Assembly (NCBI RefSeq): GCF_008107445.1
Contig: NZ_VSLD01000001.1
Span: 372,001 to 436,000, forward strand
Direction of reading: 5' to 3'
DNA from: Arthrobacter echini
Lineage (GTDB): Bacteria > Actinomycetota > Actinomycetes > Actinomycetales > Micrococcaceae
DNA length: 64,000 nucleotides
Part shown: positions 44,628 to 53,475 of the stretch, piece by piece
Layout of the letters: every line of letters starts with the position of its first letter
Position numbering within the stretch: position 1 is the stretch's first letter
Notes under the pieces: model-generated
Told to the model about the DNA's origin: nothing
The model's input: only the letters and a program-made list of their open reading frames with translations
The model's database searches: none
Program-made: the position numbers and the translations under genes

Positions 44628-45507
44628 CGTGTGAAGTCCTCCGTGCCACGGGGATCCTGCGCCCCACCCCGCCGACCGGGCTCGAGCAGTGGGAAGGACG
44701 GCCGGGCGGGCGTGGAGCGCTGCGTCGTTCCCGGTGGTCGGCGTCGACCAGTGGGATCCTGCGCCCCGCCCCACCGACCGGGCTCGAGCAGTGGGAAGGA
44801 CGGCCGGGCGGGCGTGGAGCGCTGCGTCGTTCCCACTCTTCGGGTCCGAGAAGTGGAGGGATGGCCGGACGGGCGTGGAGCGCTGCTCGGGATTCTCGCG
44901 TGAGGTGTCGGAGGAGCGGGACGGGGGGACGCTGAAGGCTACGAGCGTCATTCCCGGTGGTCGGCGTCGACCAGTGGGATCCTGCGCCCCGCCCCACCGA
45001 CCGGGCTCTAGCAGCGGGAGGGACGTCCTAGCCGGCGGGAAGCGCTGCGTCCTTCCCAGTACTAGGACTCGACCAGTGGGAAGGACTGCCGCAAGCACTG
45101 GAGCATTGCGTCGCTCCCACTGATCAGGATCGAGGAGCGGGATTGAAGCTCCGGGCTGCCCATGGCATTGCACCACTCCCGGTGCTCGGCGTCGACCATT
45201 GGGAGCGGCGCTCTGCCCCACTGATCGGGCTCGAGGAGCGGGATTGAAGCGTCGGGCTGCCCGGAGCACTGCGTCCTGCCCAGTGACCGGACTCCAGCAG
45301 TGGGAAGTGATGCTCCGTCCCGCCGACCGACCTCGAGCAGTGGGAGGGACGGAACTGCTGGCAGGAAGCGCTGCATCGCTCCCAGTACTCGGGTCCGAGC
45401 AGTGGGGGTAGAGTGCCGGATGCCCCGGACGAAGCCTCGCTCCCATTGCCCGGCCTCGACCAGTGGGATCCGGTGCTCTCTCCCGCTGACGGGCCCAGAG
45501 CAGCGGG
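44628..45507. repeat. array of about 17 regularly spaced imperfect palindromes
   Basis: Fifteen clear copies of a 26-base palindrome begin at 44668, 44730, 44770, 44832, 44953, 44993, 45055, 45116, 45178, 45217, 45279, 45319, 45381, 45442 and 45482, with two eroded copies at 44628 and 44895. The ideal copy has arms CCCACTG and CAGTGGG and an inner TCG/CGA pair. Start-to-start distances take only two values, about 40 and 62 bases, and the 14- and 36-base spacers are themselves related (TCCTGCGCCCC; GCGCTGCGTC). The array fills most of the 1.1-kb gap between divergent marP and crp. Confidence 0.85.
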
Positions 45508-45557
45508 ACGGAGTCCGTGCCGGCAGGTAGCGGCGGCCCCGGAGAGCTTCGCGCGCG

Positions 45558-45573
45558 TGTATCGGTCGTCACA
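45558..45573. promoter_or_regulatory. candidate Crp site upstream of crp
   Basis: TGTATCGGTCGTCACA matches TGTGA-N6-TCACA at eight of ten defined positions. It is centred about 94 bases before the crp start, just after the last palindrome of the array. Position would allow autoregulation. Weak on its own. Confidence 0.3.
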
Positions 45574-45658
45574 TGAGCCCGTGTACGGCAAGATGGACTT
45601 GAGAAGACGGCAGACACGTCCGCACCACGGACTGACACGAGAAGCATCAGGAGAATTC

Positions 45659-46336
45659 ATGGACATCGAGGTACTGCGCCGGGCGCCCCTCTTCGCATCA
45701 CTGGGAGACGATGTCTTCGCCGCTCTGACGGACGAGCTGACGGAGCTGGATCTGCCGCGCGGGTCATCGGTGTTCCGGGAGGGGGACCAGGGCGATCAGC
45801 TGTACTTCATCATCTCCGGCAAGCTCAAGCTCGGCCGCACGGCCCAGGACGGCCGCGAGAACCTGCTGGCCATCCTCGGCCCGGGCGAGCTGTTCGGCGA
45901 GATGGCCCTCTTCGATCCCAGCCCCCGCACGGCCACAGCCACGGCGGTCTCCGAAACCCGGCTCGCCGGGCTGAAGAACGAGAACCTTCGCACGCTCCTC
46001 GAGACGCGCCCAGAGGTGTCGGCCCAGCTCCTCCAGGCACTCGCCCGCAGGCTGCGCCGCACCAACGAATCCCTCGCGGATCTCGTCTTCTCCGATGTGC
46101 CCGGTCGCGTGGCCAAGGCCCTCCTCGATCTCGCGGACCGCTTCGGACGCCCCGCCACCGACGGCGTCCTCGTGGCCCACGAGCTCACCCAGGAGGAACT
46201 TGCACAGCTCGTGGGCGCGTCGCGCGAGACGGTGAACAAGGCTCTCGCCGAATTCGTGCAGCGGGGCTGGCTCCGGCTCGAGGCACGCGCCGTCGTCATC
46301 CTCGATCTGCCCCGCCTGCGCCAGCGCAGCCGCTGA
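45659..46336 (+). CDS. crp: Crp/Fnr-family transcriptional regulator
   Basis: Cyclic-nucleotide-type global regulator, 225 residues, the actinobacterial Crp/GlxR orthologue by length and neighbours. The cyclic-nucleotide pocket has the phosphate-binding loop GPGELFGEMALFDPSPRTATA near residue 75-95. The C-terminal helix-turn-helix is LTQEELAQLVGASRETVNKA near residues 177-196, identical in form to other Crp recognition helices. The ATG at 45659 follows AGGAGA by seven bases. It is divergent from marP across the palindrome array and followed by repeat-rich DNA. Candidate sites are noted before acs and before crp itself. Confidence 0.95.
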   Translation: MDIEVLRRAPLFASLGDDVFAALTDELTELDLPRGSSVFREGDQGDQLYFIISGKLKLGRTAQDGRENLLAILGPGELFGEMALFDPSPRTATATAVSETRLAGLKNENLRTLLETRPEVSAQLLQALARRLRRTNESLADLVFSDVPGRVAKALLDLADRFGRPATDGVLVAHELTQEELAQLVGASRETVNKALAEFVQRGWLRLEARAVVILDLPRLRQRSR

Positions 46337-46357
46337 CCCCAGGCCGGCAAGGCGCAA

Positions 46358-46578
46358 CCATCGGCATCCGACCAGAACATGCACCAACCCGCAGTCGGCA
46401 CATCACCACTGCTGAGCGGCAGCCCTGTCAGCGCGACGCAGCCAGCACATCACCACTGCTGAGCGGCAGCCCTGTCAGCGCGACGCAGCCAGCACATCAC
46501 CACTGCTGAGCGGCAGCCCTGTCAGCGCGACGCAGTCGACCATTGGCCATCGGCCTCCGGCCAGAGCATGCACCAACC
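46358..46578. repeat. nested repeat block: 47-base tandem repeat inside a duplicated 32-base sequence
   Basis: Three near-identical 47-base units begin at 46398, 46445 and 46492, each starting GCACATCACCACTGCTGAGC and holding the small hairpin CTGC/GCAG. They are bracketed by a 32-base sequence at 46358-46389 and 46547-46578 that matches at 29 of 32 positions and ends CATGCACCAACC. Short echoes of the crp 3' end (CAGCCGCTGAC) recur at about 46598 and 46681. The 388-base gap 46337-46724 between convergent crp and the NUDIX gene holds nothing else I can name. Confidence 0.85.
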
Positions 46579-46724
46579 GGCGGCCGACAGAGCCGCAGCC
46601 GCTGACCGCCCGCCGTTCAGAACAGGCGCTGACCGCTGGTCTCCGCCCAGTGCAGAGTCCGGGGGACCGTCGACGCCTGCACAGCCGCTGACGCTCGACC
46701 GCCTCAGCAGCCGCTCACGGCGGC

Positions 46725-47639
46725 TCAGCGTCCGCGCTGTACCGAGCCGCCCTCGGTGAGCTTGGGGCACTCCACCTGAAGCATGAGCATGCCGTCCTGC
46801 TCTGCGAGTTCCGGGTGGTACACCTTCACCGGACGCTTGTGGGAGAGGTAGGCGATACAGCCGCGCGAGGAACCGATCTTCTCCAGGATGATCTCCACCG
46901 CCGGTACCGCGAGGTCGCTCAGGGTCCGCCCTCTCGTGTTCGGCTCCGCCACCGTGTCACCGAGCGCCGTGGTGTCCCGATCGTCGATCTCCCGCGCAGC
47001 CCAGCGCCACTGCCCCCAGATGCCCTTGCTGCCGAGGATGCTCGGTTCCTGATTCACAGGCTGTGCTGCCGCGAAGTAGTGGGTGTCGAAGCGGCGATGG
47101 GCGAAGTCCGGGGTCAGCCAGTGGGAGAGCGGTTTGATCAGATCCGTGCGGACGCCGAGCCCGCGGCGGCGAAGGATGTCGGCGAAGGTACATTCGCCCT
47201 CGTTCAGGGCCTCCCTGGCCTTCATCCACTCCTTGGCCTGCGTACCCTCCACCAGCGAGGACGCGTCAGGGCCGGCCAGCAGGACGCCGGTCTCCTCGAA
47301 CAGTTCCCTGATGGCACACAGCACGTGCCGCCGGGCCAGCTGGTGGTCGTCGATGCCGAGCATCTTCGCCCACGCCGAGGGTGGGGGACCGTACCAGGGC
47401 AGCTCGTCGTCGTCGGACTCCTCGATACTTCCTCCCGGGAACCCGATCACACCGAGGGGGGACTGACCCCGGCGACAGGTCAGGAACGTCTCCGTGCCGG
47501 TCGCGGTGTCGCGCAGGAGCACCACCGACGACGCCGGCCGGGCCTCCAGCGGGCTGCGCTCCCCGTGCTCGATCCAGCTCTGGGCGGCAGAGCGCTGATC
47601 GGGCGGAATCGGGAAGAGCCGGGTGCAGAGACGGTCCAC
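46725..47639 (-). CDS. NUDIX hydrolase, NUDT19-like
   Basis: A 304-residue protein with a long NUDIX domain of the RP2p/NUDT19-like sort common in actinobacteria. It has an N-terminal strand pair SSVVLLRDTATGTETFLTCR, the loop GVIGFPGGSIEESDDDELPW and, after an insertion of about 35 residues, the NUDIX helix AIRELFEETGVLLAG, so the box is split by an insertion. The GTG at 47639 is three bases after the ridA stop on the same strand, so it is the last gene of a DUF4177-ridA-NUDIX operon. Substrate is unknown; the family tends toward CoA or nucleoside diphosphate derivatives. Confidence 0.82.
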   Translation of the reverse strand: MDRLCTRLFPIPPDQRSAAQSWIEHGERSPLEARPASSVVLLRDTATGTETFLTCRRGQSPLGVIGFPGGSIEESDDDELPWYGPPPSAWAKMLGIDDHQLARRHVLCAIRELFEETGVLLAGPDASSLVEGTQAKEWMKAREALNEGECTFADILRRRGLGVRTDLIKPLSHWLTPDFAHRRFDTHYFAAAQPVNQEPSILGSKGIWGQWRWAAREIDDRDTTALGDTVAEPNTRGRTLSDLAVPAVEIILEKIGSSRGCIAYLSHKRPVKVYHPELAEQDGMLMLQVECPKLTEGGSVQRGR

Positions 47640-47642
47640 GGT

Positions 47643-48131
47643 CTAGGAGAACTCCGCGATGACCTCGACCTCGACGGGCGAGTCGAGGGGGAGTACTGCC
47701 ACACCCACGGCCGAGCGGGCGTGCACGCCCGCGTCGCCGAGAGCGGTGCCGAGCAGCTCGGAGGCACCGTTGATCACACCCGGTTGTCCTGTGAAGGAGG
47801 GGTCGGAGGCCACGAAACCGACAACCTTCACGATCCGCGTGATCCTGTCCAGGTCGCCGATCTGGCTCTTGATGGCCGCCAGGGCGTTGACCGCACACGT
47901 GGCAGCGAGTGCCGATGCCGTCTGCGCATCCACGCCGTCGGTCGCGCCGACCTTGCCGGTGGCTGTGAGTTTGCCCTCAATGAAGGGCAGCTGTCCGGAG
48001 GTGTAGACATAGCTGCCGGTGACCACGGCGGGAACGTATGCTGCCACGGGCGCCGCGACCTCGGGGAGTGTGATGCCCAACTCCCCGAGTCGTCCCTCGA
48101 CCGCCGAAACTACCGGTTCTTCGGGCGCCAC
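47643..48131 (-). CDS. RidA/YjgF-family enamine deaminase
   Basis: A 162-residue RidA-like protein of the longer group used by actinobacteria, which hydrolyses reactive enamine/imine intermediates from PLP enzymes. Visible: a helical N-terminus (AVEGRLGELGITLPEVAAPV), YVPAVVTGSYVYTSGQLPFI, VNALAAIKSQIGDLDRITRI and the C-terminal LPLDSPVEVEVIAEF. The conserved arginine of the deaminase pocket is replaced by sequence around HARSAVGVAVLPLDSPVEVE, which keeps the RSAVGV motif of this group. The GTG at 48131 is two bases after the DUF4177 stop. Confidence 0.87.
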   Translation of the reverse strand: MAPEEPVVSAVEGRLGELGITLPEVAAPVAAYVPAVVTGSYVYTSGQLPFIEGKLTATGKVGATDGVDAQTASALAATCAVNALAAIKSQIGDLDRITRIVKVVGFVASDPSFTGQPGVINGASELLGTALGDAGVHARSAVGVAVLPLDSPVEVEVIAEFS

Positions 48132-48133
48132 TG

Positions 48134-48289
48134 CTAGTTCTTCTCCCGCTTGAGGTATGCCACCAGGCCGTTGCCGTCCGGGCCCGGGACCACCTGGACG
48201 AGCTCCCACCCGTCATCGCCCCACTGGTCCAGGATCTGCTTCGTGGCGTGGATGATGAGCGGAATCGTGGAATACTCCCATTTCGTCAT
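48134..48289 (-). CDS. DUF4177 family small protein
   Basis: A 51-residue protein, MTKWEYSTIPLIIHATKQIL at the N-terminus and VVPGPDGNGLVAYLKREKN at the end, with WGDDGWELVQ between. This is the compact beta-hairpin plus helix of the DUF4177 family. It was found by reading the minus strand; the reading frame is complete from ATG at 48289 to TAG. It is the first gene of an operon with ridA and the NUDIX gene, with two bases before the next start. Function unknown. Confidence 0.85.
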   Translation of the reverse strand: MTKWEYSTIPLIIHATKQILDQWGDDGWELVQVVPGPDGNGLVAYLKREKN

Positions 48290-48324
48290 GAGGAAAGCCT
48301 AGCGCGTGCTTGTAAACTGCAATA

Positions 48325-50601
48325 ATGGCTGCTCGCAAATCCCCCCTCTTCGACACTGCAACCACACTCGGCAAGCTCATCGCCTTCCTCGGCATCAGCG
48401 GTCTCGCCGGTGTCCTCGCTGCAGGCCTGCTGGTGCCGGTTGCCGCCGCTACAGGCACCGGGGCCTCGGCGTCGCTCCAGTTCTTCGAGGATCTGCCGGC
48501 GGAGCTGGCGCGTGAAGCGCTCGCCCAGCCGACGAAGATCCTCGCCAAGGACGACTCCCTCATCGCGACGCTGTATGAGGAGAATCGGCAGCCCGTGACC
48601 CTCGACCAGGTCTCGCCGGAGATGAAGGACGCGCTGATCGCCATCGAGGACTACCGCTTCTACGACCACGGCGGTGTCGATCTCGAGGGCATCTTCGGCG
48701 CCATCGCGAGCAACGTCACCAGTGGTACCCGGCGCGGGGCGTCGACACTCACCCAGCAGTTCGTCACCAACGTACTCAACGACTCCGCCCGGCAGAACGG
48801 CGGCACGGTCGTCCTGAACGGCAAGGAGAAGGGTGTCGGCGACAAGCTGCGCGAGATGAAGCTCGCCATCGCCGTGGAGAAGGAACTGACCAAGGACGAG
48901 ATCCTCGAGGGTTACATCAACATCGTCCAGTTCAGCGGCACCACCTACGGCGTGCAGGCGGCGTCGAAGTACTTCTTCAACGTGGACGCCAAGGATCTGA
49001 ACATCCAGCAGAGCGCCCTGCTGGCCGGCCTGGTCAACGGCCCCACCCTGTACAGCCCCACGGAGAACCCGGAGGGCGCGCTCCAGCGGCGCAACCTCGT
49101 GATCGGCGCCATGCTCACCCGCGACAAGATCACGCAGGAGGAGCACGACGCCGCCATCGCCAGCGATCTCGGTCTGGAAATCACGCCGACGCTCAGCGGC
49201 TGCGTGGGCGCGGCCCAGGCACCCTACTTCTGCGACTACGTGACCCACCTGATCATGAACGATCCTGCGTACGGCGAGACCGAGGACGAGCGCGAGAAGG
49301 TCCTGTTCCGCTCAGGCCTGACGATCAAGACGACCCTCGATTCCCGCGTACAGAAGGCAGCACAGGTCGCCGTCAACGAGACGGCCGACCCGGACACGAC
49401 CAATGGCAAGGTCGGTCACACCCTGGTGAGCCTGGACCCCAAAACGGGCAACATCCTTTCCATGGCCCAGAACACCCGGTTCGATCCGGAGCCGGCCGAG
49501 GGCAACACCGTACTGAACTTCAACGTGGACCAGTACGACGGCGGCGACCCGGCCAAGAGCCTGGGCGGCGGCGGCGGCTTCCAGCCCGGCTCCACGTACA
49601 AGCCGTTCACCGTGGCTGCCTGGCTGGAGGACGGTAAGGCCCTGAACCAGGTGATCGACGGGTCCAAGCGAACCTACCGCCAGGGCGAGACCTGGGAGGC
49701 GAGCTGCGCCCCGGGCGGCGAATTCCTCATCCAGGAGGAGGACGGCTACACCCCGCAGAACTACGGCGACATCAACTACCGCAACACCACTGTGCTCGAG
49801 GGACTCGCGAAGTCCTTCAACACCATCACCATGGGCAGCGCGAAGCAGCTGGACCTCTGCCGCATCAGGGACATCGCCTACGACCTGGGGGTCCACCAGG
49901 CCAAGAGCTCCGACGGCGAGGAAGAACGGTTCGGGTACCAGCCCGCCGCACTCATCGGTGGCGGCGGCGAGGCAGCGCCCCTGTCCATGGCGACCGCCTA
50001 CGCCGGCTTCGCCAACGACGGAGTGGTTTGCGAGCCCCGGGCGCTGACGTCCGTCACCGCTGTCGATGGTGAGACCGTCCCGGTTCCCGCCGTCTCCTGC
50101 GATCGGAAGATCCCCACCGACGTGGCCCGCGGCGTCAATTACGCCACACAGCGCGTGATGACCGAGGGCTCGGGGCAGCTCCTCGAGTACGGGGACATTC
50201 CCATGGCGGGCAAGACGGGCACCAACGATGCCCGCTCGCAGACCTGGTTCATGGGGTACAACACCGGCATGGTCACCGCGAGCTGGGTGGGCAACTGGCA
50301 GGAGGAGGGCGAGAAGAGCGGTCTGGGTGGCCTGCAGATCGGCGGCCAAGTGTACCCCGAGATCGACGGCTCGCTGATCGCCGCACCCTCCTGGGCACGC
50401 TTCATGCAGCAGATCCCCGGTCTCTACGTGGGTAAGCCATTCGTGGACCCGCCCTCCAAGATGATCAATGCCCCACAGCGCAACTCGACCGAGCGACGGA
50501 ACGGCTCCGACACCAGGAATGGCATCGGCGGCATCCTCGGTGGTACCACTGGGGAAGGACCCGTCACCAACGGCGGCAATGACTTTGGAGGAAACGGCTA
50601 G
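48325..50601 (+). CDS. class A penicillin-binding protein (transglycosylase/transpeptidase)
   Basis: Bifunctional peptidoglycan synthase, 758 residues. A membrane segment (LGISGLAGVLAAGLLVPVAA) is near residue 25. The GT51 domain has IAIEDYRFYDHGGVDLEG near 108 with the catalytic glutamate, then RGASTLTQQFVTNVL. The transpeptidase domain has SxxK in GSTYKPF (serine about 423), SxN in AKSFNT (497) and KTGT in MAGKTGTND (630). The C-terminus is a glycine-, asparagine-rich tail without PASTA domains. It is divergent from the DUF4177 operon and is followed by a metallophosphoesterase gene one base after its stop. Confidence 0.95.
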   Translation: MAARKSPLFDTATTLGKLIAFLGISGLAGVLAAGLLVPVAAATGTGASASLQFFEDLPAELAREALAQPTKILAKDDSLIATLYEENRQPVTLDQVSPEMKDALIAIEDYRFYDHGGVDLEGIFGAIASNVTSGTRRGASTLTQQFVTNVLNDSARQNGGTVVLNGKEKGVGDKLREMKLAIAVEKELTKDEILEGYINIVQFSGTTYGVQAASKYFFNVDAKDLNIQQSALLAGLVNGPTLYSPTENPEGALQRRNLVIGAMLTRDKITQEEHDAAIASDLGLEITPTLSGCVGAAQAPYFCDYVTHLIMNDPAYGETEDEREKVLFRSGLTIKTTLDSRVQKAAQVAVNETADPDTTNGKVGHTLVSLDPKTGNILSMAQNTRFDPEPAEGNTVLNFNVDQYDGGDPAKSLGGGGGFQPGSTYKPFTVAAWLEDGKALNQVIDGSKRTYRQGETWEASCAPGGEFLIQEEDGYTPQNYGDINYRNTTVLEGLAKSFNTITMGSAKQLDLCRIRDIAYDLGVHQAKSSDGEEERFGYQPAALIGGGGEAAPLSMATAYAGFANDGVVCEPRALTSVTAVDGETVPVPAVSCDRKIPTDVARGVNYATQRVMTEGSGQLLEYGDIPMAGKTGTNDARSQTWFMGYNTGMVTASWVGNWQEEGEKSGLGGLQIGGQVYPEIDGSLIAAPSWARFMQQIPGLYVGKPFVDPPSKMINAPQRNSTERRNGSDTRNGIGGILGGTTGEGPVTNGGNDFGGNG

Positions 50602-50602
50602 C

Positions 50603-51550
50603 GTGACTTCGACCACGACACCCCGGCGCGGGGCGCCACTCGGCTGGGCGGCCGGGCTCACCCTGACCGCCGCAGCAGCCACCCTCGGATACGCCTCTGC
50701 CGTGGAGCGCACCCTCTACCAGGTACGGCAGGAGTCCCTGCCCATCCTCCCCCGGGGGGCGGCGCCCCTGCGGGTCCTCCACCTGGCGGACATCCACATG
50801 GTGCCCGGGCAGAGGTCCAAGGCCGACTGGCTCCATGATCTGGCGGACCTGAAGCCGGACCTGGTGGTGAACACCGGGGACAACCTCAGCCATCGCAAGG
50901 CCGTAGGACCCCTGCTCGAAGCCCTCGAGCCGCTCCTGAAGGTACCCGGCGTCTTTGTCCCGGGTTCCAACGACTACTACGGGCCGGTCCTCAGGAATCC
51001 GCTGCGGTACTTCGCGGGCCCCTCGATCTCGCTCAAGGAAAAAGCTCCGAAGGAGCTCCCCTGGGCCGACATGTTCAGTGCCTTCGGCGCCGCAGGCTGG
51101 GTGGACCTGACGAATCGCTCGCAATCGGTCGGCTTCAGGAACATGCGCATCGACTTCACCGGCGTCGACGATCCCCACATCAACCGTGACAAGTACGCCG
51201 GCTACCCCGCCGGCAGCAGCACCTCCCGCGAGGCACCGCACCTCCGGGTGGCCGTAGCCCATGCTCCGTATCAGCGCGTGCTCGACTACTTCACGGACGG
51301 CGGGGCCGAGCTGATCCTGGCCGGCCACACCCACGGCGGGCAGGTGCGCGTACCCGGGTACGGGGCTCTGGTGAGCAACTGCGATCTGCCCACGTGGCGC
51401 GCCCGCGGCCTGACCTGGTGGGAGCACGCGGGGCGTAGGGTGCCCCTCAATGTCTCCGCCGGGATCGGAACCTCACGCTTCGCTCCGGTCCGTTTCGCCT
51501 GCAGGCCCGAGGCCGTACTCCTGACCTTGCTCCCGCGGAGCACCGACTGA
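50603..51550 (+). CDS. calcineurin-like metallophosphoesterase, membrane-anchored
   Basis: A 315-residue YkuE-like metallophosphoesterase. The N-terminus has a hydrophobic segment (AAGLTLTAAAATLGYASAVE) that anchors it or exports it. The dinuclear metal site is seen in VLHLADIHMVPG near residue 55, VVNTGDNLS near 90, FVPGSNDYYG near 122 (asparagine of the GNHD motif) and ILAGHTHGGQVRVP near 232. It starts with GTG one base after the PBP stop, with GGAGG 12 bases upstream, so the two form an operon; this pairing is common in actinobacteria. It may act on envelope lipid or nucleotide phosphates, an inference. Confidence 0.9.
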   Translation: MTSTTTPRRGAPLGWAAGLTLTAAAATLGYASAVERTLYQVRQESLPILPRGAAPLRVLHLADIHMVPGQRSKADWLHDLADLKPDLVVNTGDNLSHRKAVGPLLEALEPLLKVPGVFVPGSNDYYGPVLRNPLRYFAGPSISLKEKAPKELPWADMFSAFGAAGWVDLTNRSQSVGFRNMRIDFTGVDDPHINRDKYAGYPAGSSTSREAPHLRVAVAHAPYQRVLDYFTDGGAELILAGHTHGGQVRVPGYGALVSNCDLPTWRARGLTWWEHAGRRVPLNVSAGIGTSRFAPVRFACRPEAVLLTLLPRSTD

Positions 51551-51651
51551 CCTGACCGATCGTCCCGCGGCAGGTGATCGGCGTCTCGGCCGTCCTGACC
51601 CAGGATCGTTGCTGAGGGACACCAGGAACCACCGAGTACCGAGAAGACGTC

Positions 51652-53475
51652 ATGGCGAACCAGAACACCCTGCGGGAATCCTTCGCTCGGCTCTACCCGC
51701 ATGTCAGGCCCATCGTGCCGCGCCTGCTGCTGGGCCTGCTCTGTGCCCTCGGGGCGAGCGTCATGGCCCTGGCCATCCCGCAGGTGCTGCGCGTCCTCAT
51801 CAACGACGTCCTGGCCGAGGGCGGTGCCGCGAGCACCGTGTGGGTGGCCTCCGGCGTCGTCCTGCTCCTGGGCGTCCTCGAGGCCACGTTCGTGGCACTG
51901 CGGCGCCAGTTCGTCATCACCCCGGCGACGACGGTCGAGACGAGGATGCGCACCTCCTTCTACCGGCACCTGCAGGAGCTCACGGTGGAGTTCCACGATC
52001 GCTGGGGCAGCGGCCAGCTGCTTTCCCGGGCCATGAGCGATCTCAATCTGATGCGCCGCTGGATGGCCTTCGGCCTGATCATGCTGGTGGTGACCTCGCT
52101 GACCGTGGTCATGGGCGTGACCATCATGTTCTTCACCAGCTGGCCGCTCGCCCTGATCTTCGTCGCAGCCGCCGTCCCCCTGATGATCTACGGCTACCGC
52201 TTCCGTACCTCCTACAGCCGGGTCTCGCGCAGGAGTCAGGACCAGGCCGGTGATCTCGCGACCACGGTCGAGGAGTCCGTCCACGGCATCCGGGTCCTGA
52301 AGGCCTTCGGTCGCAGCCAGGAAGCCCTCGAGGACTTCGAGGAGCAGGCCGAGGAGCTCCGCCGGACCGAGATCTTCAAGGCGAAGTCGCTCGCCAATTT
52401 CTCCATGATCGTGACGCTGCTGCCCGAGCTCGCCCTGGGCGCCTCGCTGGTGGTCGGGGTGTGGCTGGCGGCCGACGGCGGCGTGACCATCGGCGCGCTC
52501 GTGGCGTTCTTCGCGACCGCCGCGGCAGTCGCCGGGCCCGTCGAGTTCATCGGGCCGCTGCTGGCGATGACCTTCACCGCCAAGACCGCCATCGACCGGC
52601 ACTACGAGGTGATGGACGCCGAGATCACCATCACCGATGCAGCCCAGCCGGTGCACCTGGCCGCACCCCGGGGCGAGGTGGTGTTCGACGACGTCCGGTT
52701 CCGCTATCCCGATGCGCCCGAGTCCTCGGCCGACATCCTGGACGGCGTCGATCTGCGCTTGCGGGCCGGAGAGACGATGGCCTTGGTCGGCGTGACGGGC
52801 AACGGCAAGAGCACGCTCCTCCACCTCGTTCCCCGCCTCTACGACGTCACGGGCGGCAGCATCAGGATCGACGGCGTGGATCTTCGGCAGTTCTCCCTCG
52901 CCGAGCTGCGCACTCTCGTCTCGGTGGCGTTCGAGGACACCACCCTGTTCTCCAGCTCGGTGCGGGAGAACGTCCTGATGGGCTCGGAGGCCACCGGGGA
53001 GGAGGCCGACCGCGTCCTCGCCGAAGCCCTCGAGGTGGCCCAGGCGCAGTTCGCCTACACGCTGCCCGAGGGTGTCGACTCGCTCATCGGGGAGGAGGGC
53101 CTGAGTCTCTCGGGCGGACAGCGGCAACGGATCGCGCTGGCCCGGGCGATCGCGGCCCGGCCCACCGTGCTGGTCCTCGACGACCCGCTCTCGGCACTCG
53201 ATGTGGCCACCGAGGAGCGTGTGGAGCAGGGGCTCAGGGCCGTGCTCGGGTCCACCACCACCCTGATCGTGGCGCACCGGCCCTCCACCGTGGCCCTCGC
53301 CGACCGTGTGGCCCTGCTGCAGGACGGGCGCATCACCGACGTCGGGACCCACCCCGAGCTCCTCGCCCGCAGCGAGCACTACCGCTATGTGATCGCGAGC
53401 CTGGACGACGAGGAGACAGCCCAACTGGAGCGGTCAGGGCAGCCCGAGCACGACGACGAGGGGGCCGTGGCATGA
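51652..53475 (+). CDS. heterodimeric ABC exporter, subunit with degenerate catalytic site
   Basis: Half-transporter of 607 residues, type I exporter fold: six helices in residues 20-310 and an ATPase at 335-580. Walker A is [11 protein letters not shown], signature [15 protein letters not shown], and Walker B is [13 protein letters not shown], with aspartate where the catalytic glutamate normally is. The membrane part includes the coupling helix sequence [16 protein letters not shown]. The next gene overlaps by four bases (ATGA), giving a heterodimer in which this subunit supplies the degenerate site, as in TM287/288 and BmrCD. Substrate: unknown lipid or drug. Confidence 0.92.
   Translation: MANQNTLRESFARLYPHVRPIVPRLLLGLLCALGASVMALAIPQVLRVLINDVLAEGGAASTVWVASGVVLLLGVLEATFVALRRQFVITPATTVETRMRTSFYRHLQELTVEFHDRWGSGQLLSRAMSDLNLMRRWMAFGLIMLVVTSLTVVMGVTIMFFTSWPLALIFVAAAVPLMIYGYRFRTSYSRVSRRSQDQAGDLATTVEESVHGIRVLKAFGRSQEALEDFEEQAEELRRTEIFKAKSLANFSMIVTLLPELALGASLVVGVWLAADGGVTIGALVAFFATAAAVAGPVEFIGPLLAMTFTAKTAIDRHYEVMDAEITITDAAQPVHLAAPRGEVVFDDVRFRYPDAPESSADILDGVDLRLRAGETMALVGVTGNGKSTLLHLVPRLYDVTGGSIRIDGVDLRQFSLAELRTLVSVAFEDTTLFSSSVRENVLMGSEATGEEADRVLAEALEVAQAQFAYTLPEGVDSLIGEEGLSLSGGQRQRIALARAIAARPTVLVLDDPLSALDVATEERVEQGLRAVLGSTTTLIVAHRPSTVALADRVALLQDGRITDVGTHPELLARSEHYRYVIASLDDEETAQLERSGQPEHDDEGAVA

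Noticed and set aside
44628..45507. CRISPR array.
   Set aside because: Repeats are imperfect palindromes with many substitutions, spacers are related to each other, and spacing takes two values. There are no cas genes in 64 kb.
44550..45647. Open minus-strand frame extending marP upstream through the palindrome array, giving a 766-residue protein.
   Set aside because: The upstream part is translated repeat sequence (for example GAGSHWSTPTTGNDA) with no membrane or enzymatic features, and the repeat spacings of 40 and 62 bases are not multiples of three. MarP starts well at GTG 44549 with AGGGAG upstream.
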